5,892 nt of DNA from Gammaproteobacteria bacterium (GTDB lineage Bacteria; Pseudomonadota; Gammaproteobacteria; Thiohalomonadales; Thiohalomonadaceae). A program made the translations under genes and the position numbers. The stretch is taken from contig JADFYS010000132.1 in assembly GCA_015232955.1 (NCBI GenBank), positions 1 to 5,892 on the forward strand, read 5' to 3'. Position 1 is the first letter of the stretch, and every line of letters begins with the position of its first letter. Below are positions 4,805-5,892 of this stretch, in pieces. The notes under the pieces were generated by a model. That model was not told where the DNA came from and did not search any database. It saw only the letters and a program-made list of their open reading frames with translations.

Positions 4805-5892
4805 TGGCAACAGCGATCCCACTCCGTTCTGGTGAAGCGTTTTCGACCACGATGGCAGAGTTGCAGCGTTGGCTCGGCGTAGATAGTCGCACGGATGGTG
4901 ATGCGGTGGTGAGTGGTCTCACCTCCGATAGTCGCCTTCTCCGTAGTGGTGACTGCTTTGTCGCCCTGAATGGAGAGCAGTTTGATGGCCACCACTATCT
5001 TGGCGCAGCGCAAGCGGCCGGGGCGGTAGTGGCGGTGGTGGAGCGCATCGACAGTAGCCTCTCACTGCCGCAGCTGTTGGTGGAGGATAGTCGTGTCGCG
5101 CTTGGTGCTATCGCGAGTGGCTGGCGTAACCGCTCTGATGCGACTGTGGTGGCGATTACCGGAAGTAATGGCAAGACGACGGTGAAGGAGATGGTAGCGG
5201 CGATCCTGCGTCGGGTTGGGGAGACCGTGGCGACAACGGGAAATCTCAATAACGATATCGGTGTTCCCTATACCCTGCTCCAACTGACCCCCTCTACCCG
5301 CTACGCTGTGGTGGAGATGGGGGCCAATCGACCGGGAGATATCGAGCCGTTAACCCGGATGGCGCGACCCGCGGTTGCGTTGGTGAACGGTGTCGCCCCT
5401 GCCCATCTTGAAGGTTTCGGCTCCCTTGCCTGTATTGCGATGACCAAGGGGGAGATCTTTAATGGCCTTGAGCCTGGCGGAACTGCCATCTTTGTCGACG
5501 ATCCTACTTTTTTCTCCTTATGGCAGGAGATGGCGGCAGACTACCCGCAGATTATCTTCGGTTTGGGAGAACAGGCAGATTATCGTGCGCTCTACCAGTC
5601 GTCCCAATCTGGGGTAACGGTGGATGTGATCACGGCAACGGAGAGAGAGACGATCCGCTCGCCTCTTCTCGGAGATCACAATGTTCATAATCTGCTGGCA
5701 GCGGTGGCGATCGCCCGCACCCTTGAGATCTCCTGGGATGAGATCCGCTCTGGACTGGCGGCAATGGCGGTGGTTCCCGGACGGTTACAGCTGCGCCACG
5801 CCCGGGAAGATTTGGGGGAGATTGCGGTGCTGGATGACAGTTATAACGCCAACCCCGCCTCACTGGAGGCTGGGTTGAAGGTACTGCAGTCG
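4804..5892 (+). CDS. murF: UDP-MurNAc-tripeptide--D-Ala-D-Ala ligase MurF (3' partial)
   Basis: MurF adds D-alanyl-D-alanine to the UDP-MurNAc-tripeptide made by MurE, completing the cytoplasmic pentapeptide precursor. The frame runs open for 363 codons to the window edge; E. coli MurF has 452 residues from memory, so roughly the last 90 are missing. Visible motifs are the N-terminal substrate-binding LTSDSR...GDCFVAL (39-55), the P-loop GSNGKTT at 120-126 and NNDIGVP at 149-155. They continue with EMGANRPGDI at 171-180, NGVAPAHLEGFGS at 195-207, TKGEIF with the probable carbamoylated Lys215, GDHNVHNLLAA at 290-300, VPGRL at 324-328 and DDSYNANP at 344-351. GTG 4804 overlaps the murE TAG as TAGTG. 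ATG 4852 (residue 17) would sit closer to the E. coli N terminus but lacks a ribosome binding site. mraY would be expected next. Confidence 0.95.
   Translation, partial: MATAIPLRSGEAFSTTMAELQRWLGVDSRTDGDAVVSGLTSDSRLLRSGDCFVALNGEQFDGHHYLGAAQAAGAVVAVVERIDSSLSLPQLLVEDSRVALGAIASGWRNRSDATVVAITGSNGKTTVKEMVAAILRRVGETVATTGNLNNDIGVPYTLLQLTPSTRYAVVEMGANRPGDIEPLTRMARPAVALVNGVAPAHLEGFGSLACIAMTKGEIFNGLEPGGTAIFVDDPTFFSLWQEMAADYPQIIFGLGEQADYRALYQSSQSGVTVDVITATERETIRSPLLGDHNVHNLLAAVAIARTLEISWDEIRSGLAAMAVVPGRLQLRHAREDLGEIAVLDDSYNANPASLEAGLKVLQS

Noticed and set aside
4852..4854. ATG 4852 as the murF start
   Set aside because: It fits the E. coli N terminus slightly better, but no Shine-Dalgarno site precedes it, whereas GTG 4804 has GGAGG at ideal spacing and overlaps the murE stop.
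1..5892. CRISPR array, tRNA or rRNA gene
   Set aside because: No regularly spaced short repeats and no tRNA- or rRNA-like sequence were seen on either strand.

Overview
The window looks like a chromosomal segment of a gammaproteobacterium. This rests on an EpmB-type lysine 2,3-aminomutase (a mainly gammaproteobacterial EF-P modification enzyme), a meso-diaminopimelate-type MurE, and a PilZ-like protein of a kind I associate with Gamma- and Betaproteobacteria. I cannot name the genus. All four genes are on the + strand and no RNA gene or CRISPR array is visible.

Layout. Positions 1-108 hold the right end of a small repeated element (conserved part 35-89), lying just upstream of epmB (109-1071). 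Positions 1072-1291 are intergenic, with a strong GC-rich hairpin of REP type (1113-1133) and possible promoter elements. Positions 1292-2977 encode a 561-residue protein with a degenerate PilZ-like C-terminal domain, perhaps a cyclic-di-GMP effector. Positions 3017-3253 are a complete short non-autonomous element (MITE-like) with 17-bp perfect terminal inverted repeats. It ends exactly where the murE reading frame begins (3254-4804). murF (4804-5892) overlaps murE by one base and is cut by the window edge.

How the genes relate. MurE and MurF catalyse consecutive cytoplasmic steps of peptidoglycan precursor synthesis, and the TAGTG overlap with a good Shine-Dalgarno site points to translational coupling. 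EpmB makes (R)-beta-lysine for modification of elongation factor P and has no direct link to the cell-wall genes. The PilZ-like gene is not part of the usual murein gene set.

The most interesting signal is the repeated element. Two copies sit in the same orientation immediately upstream of two essential or housekeeping genes, epmB and murE, and their shared 55 bp differ at one base. The complete copy holds a near-consensus sigma-70 promoter just inside its left end, reading toward murE. It also holds several hairpins and a 60-codon open frame whose stop codon is one base from the murE ATG. The insertion appears to have separated murE from its earlier ribosome binding site, so the element may now supply murE expression signals.
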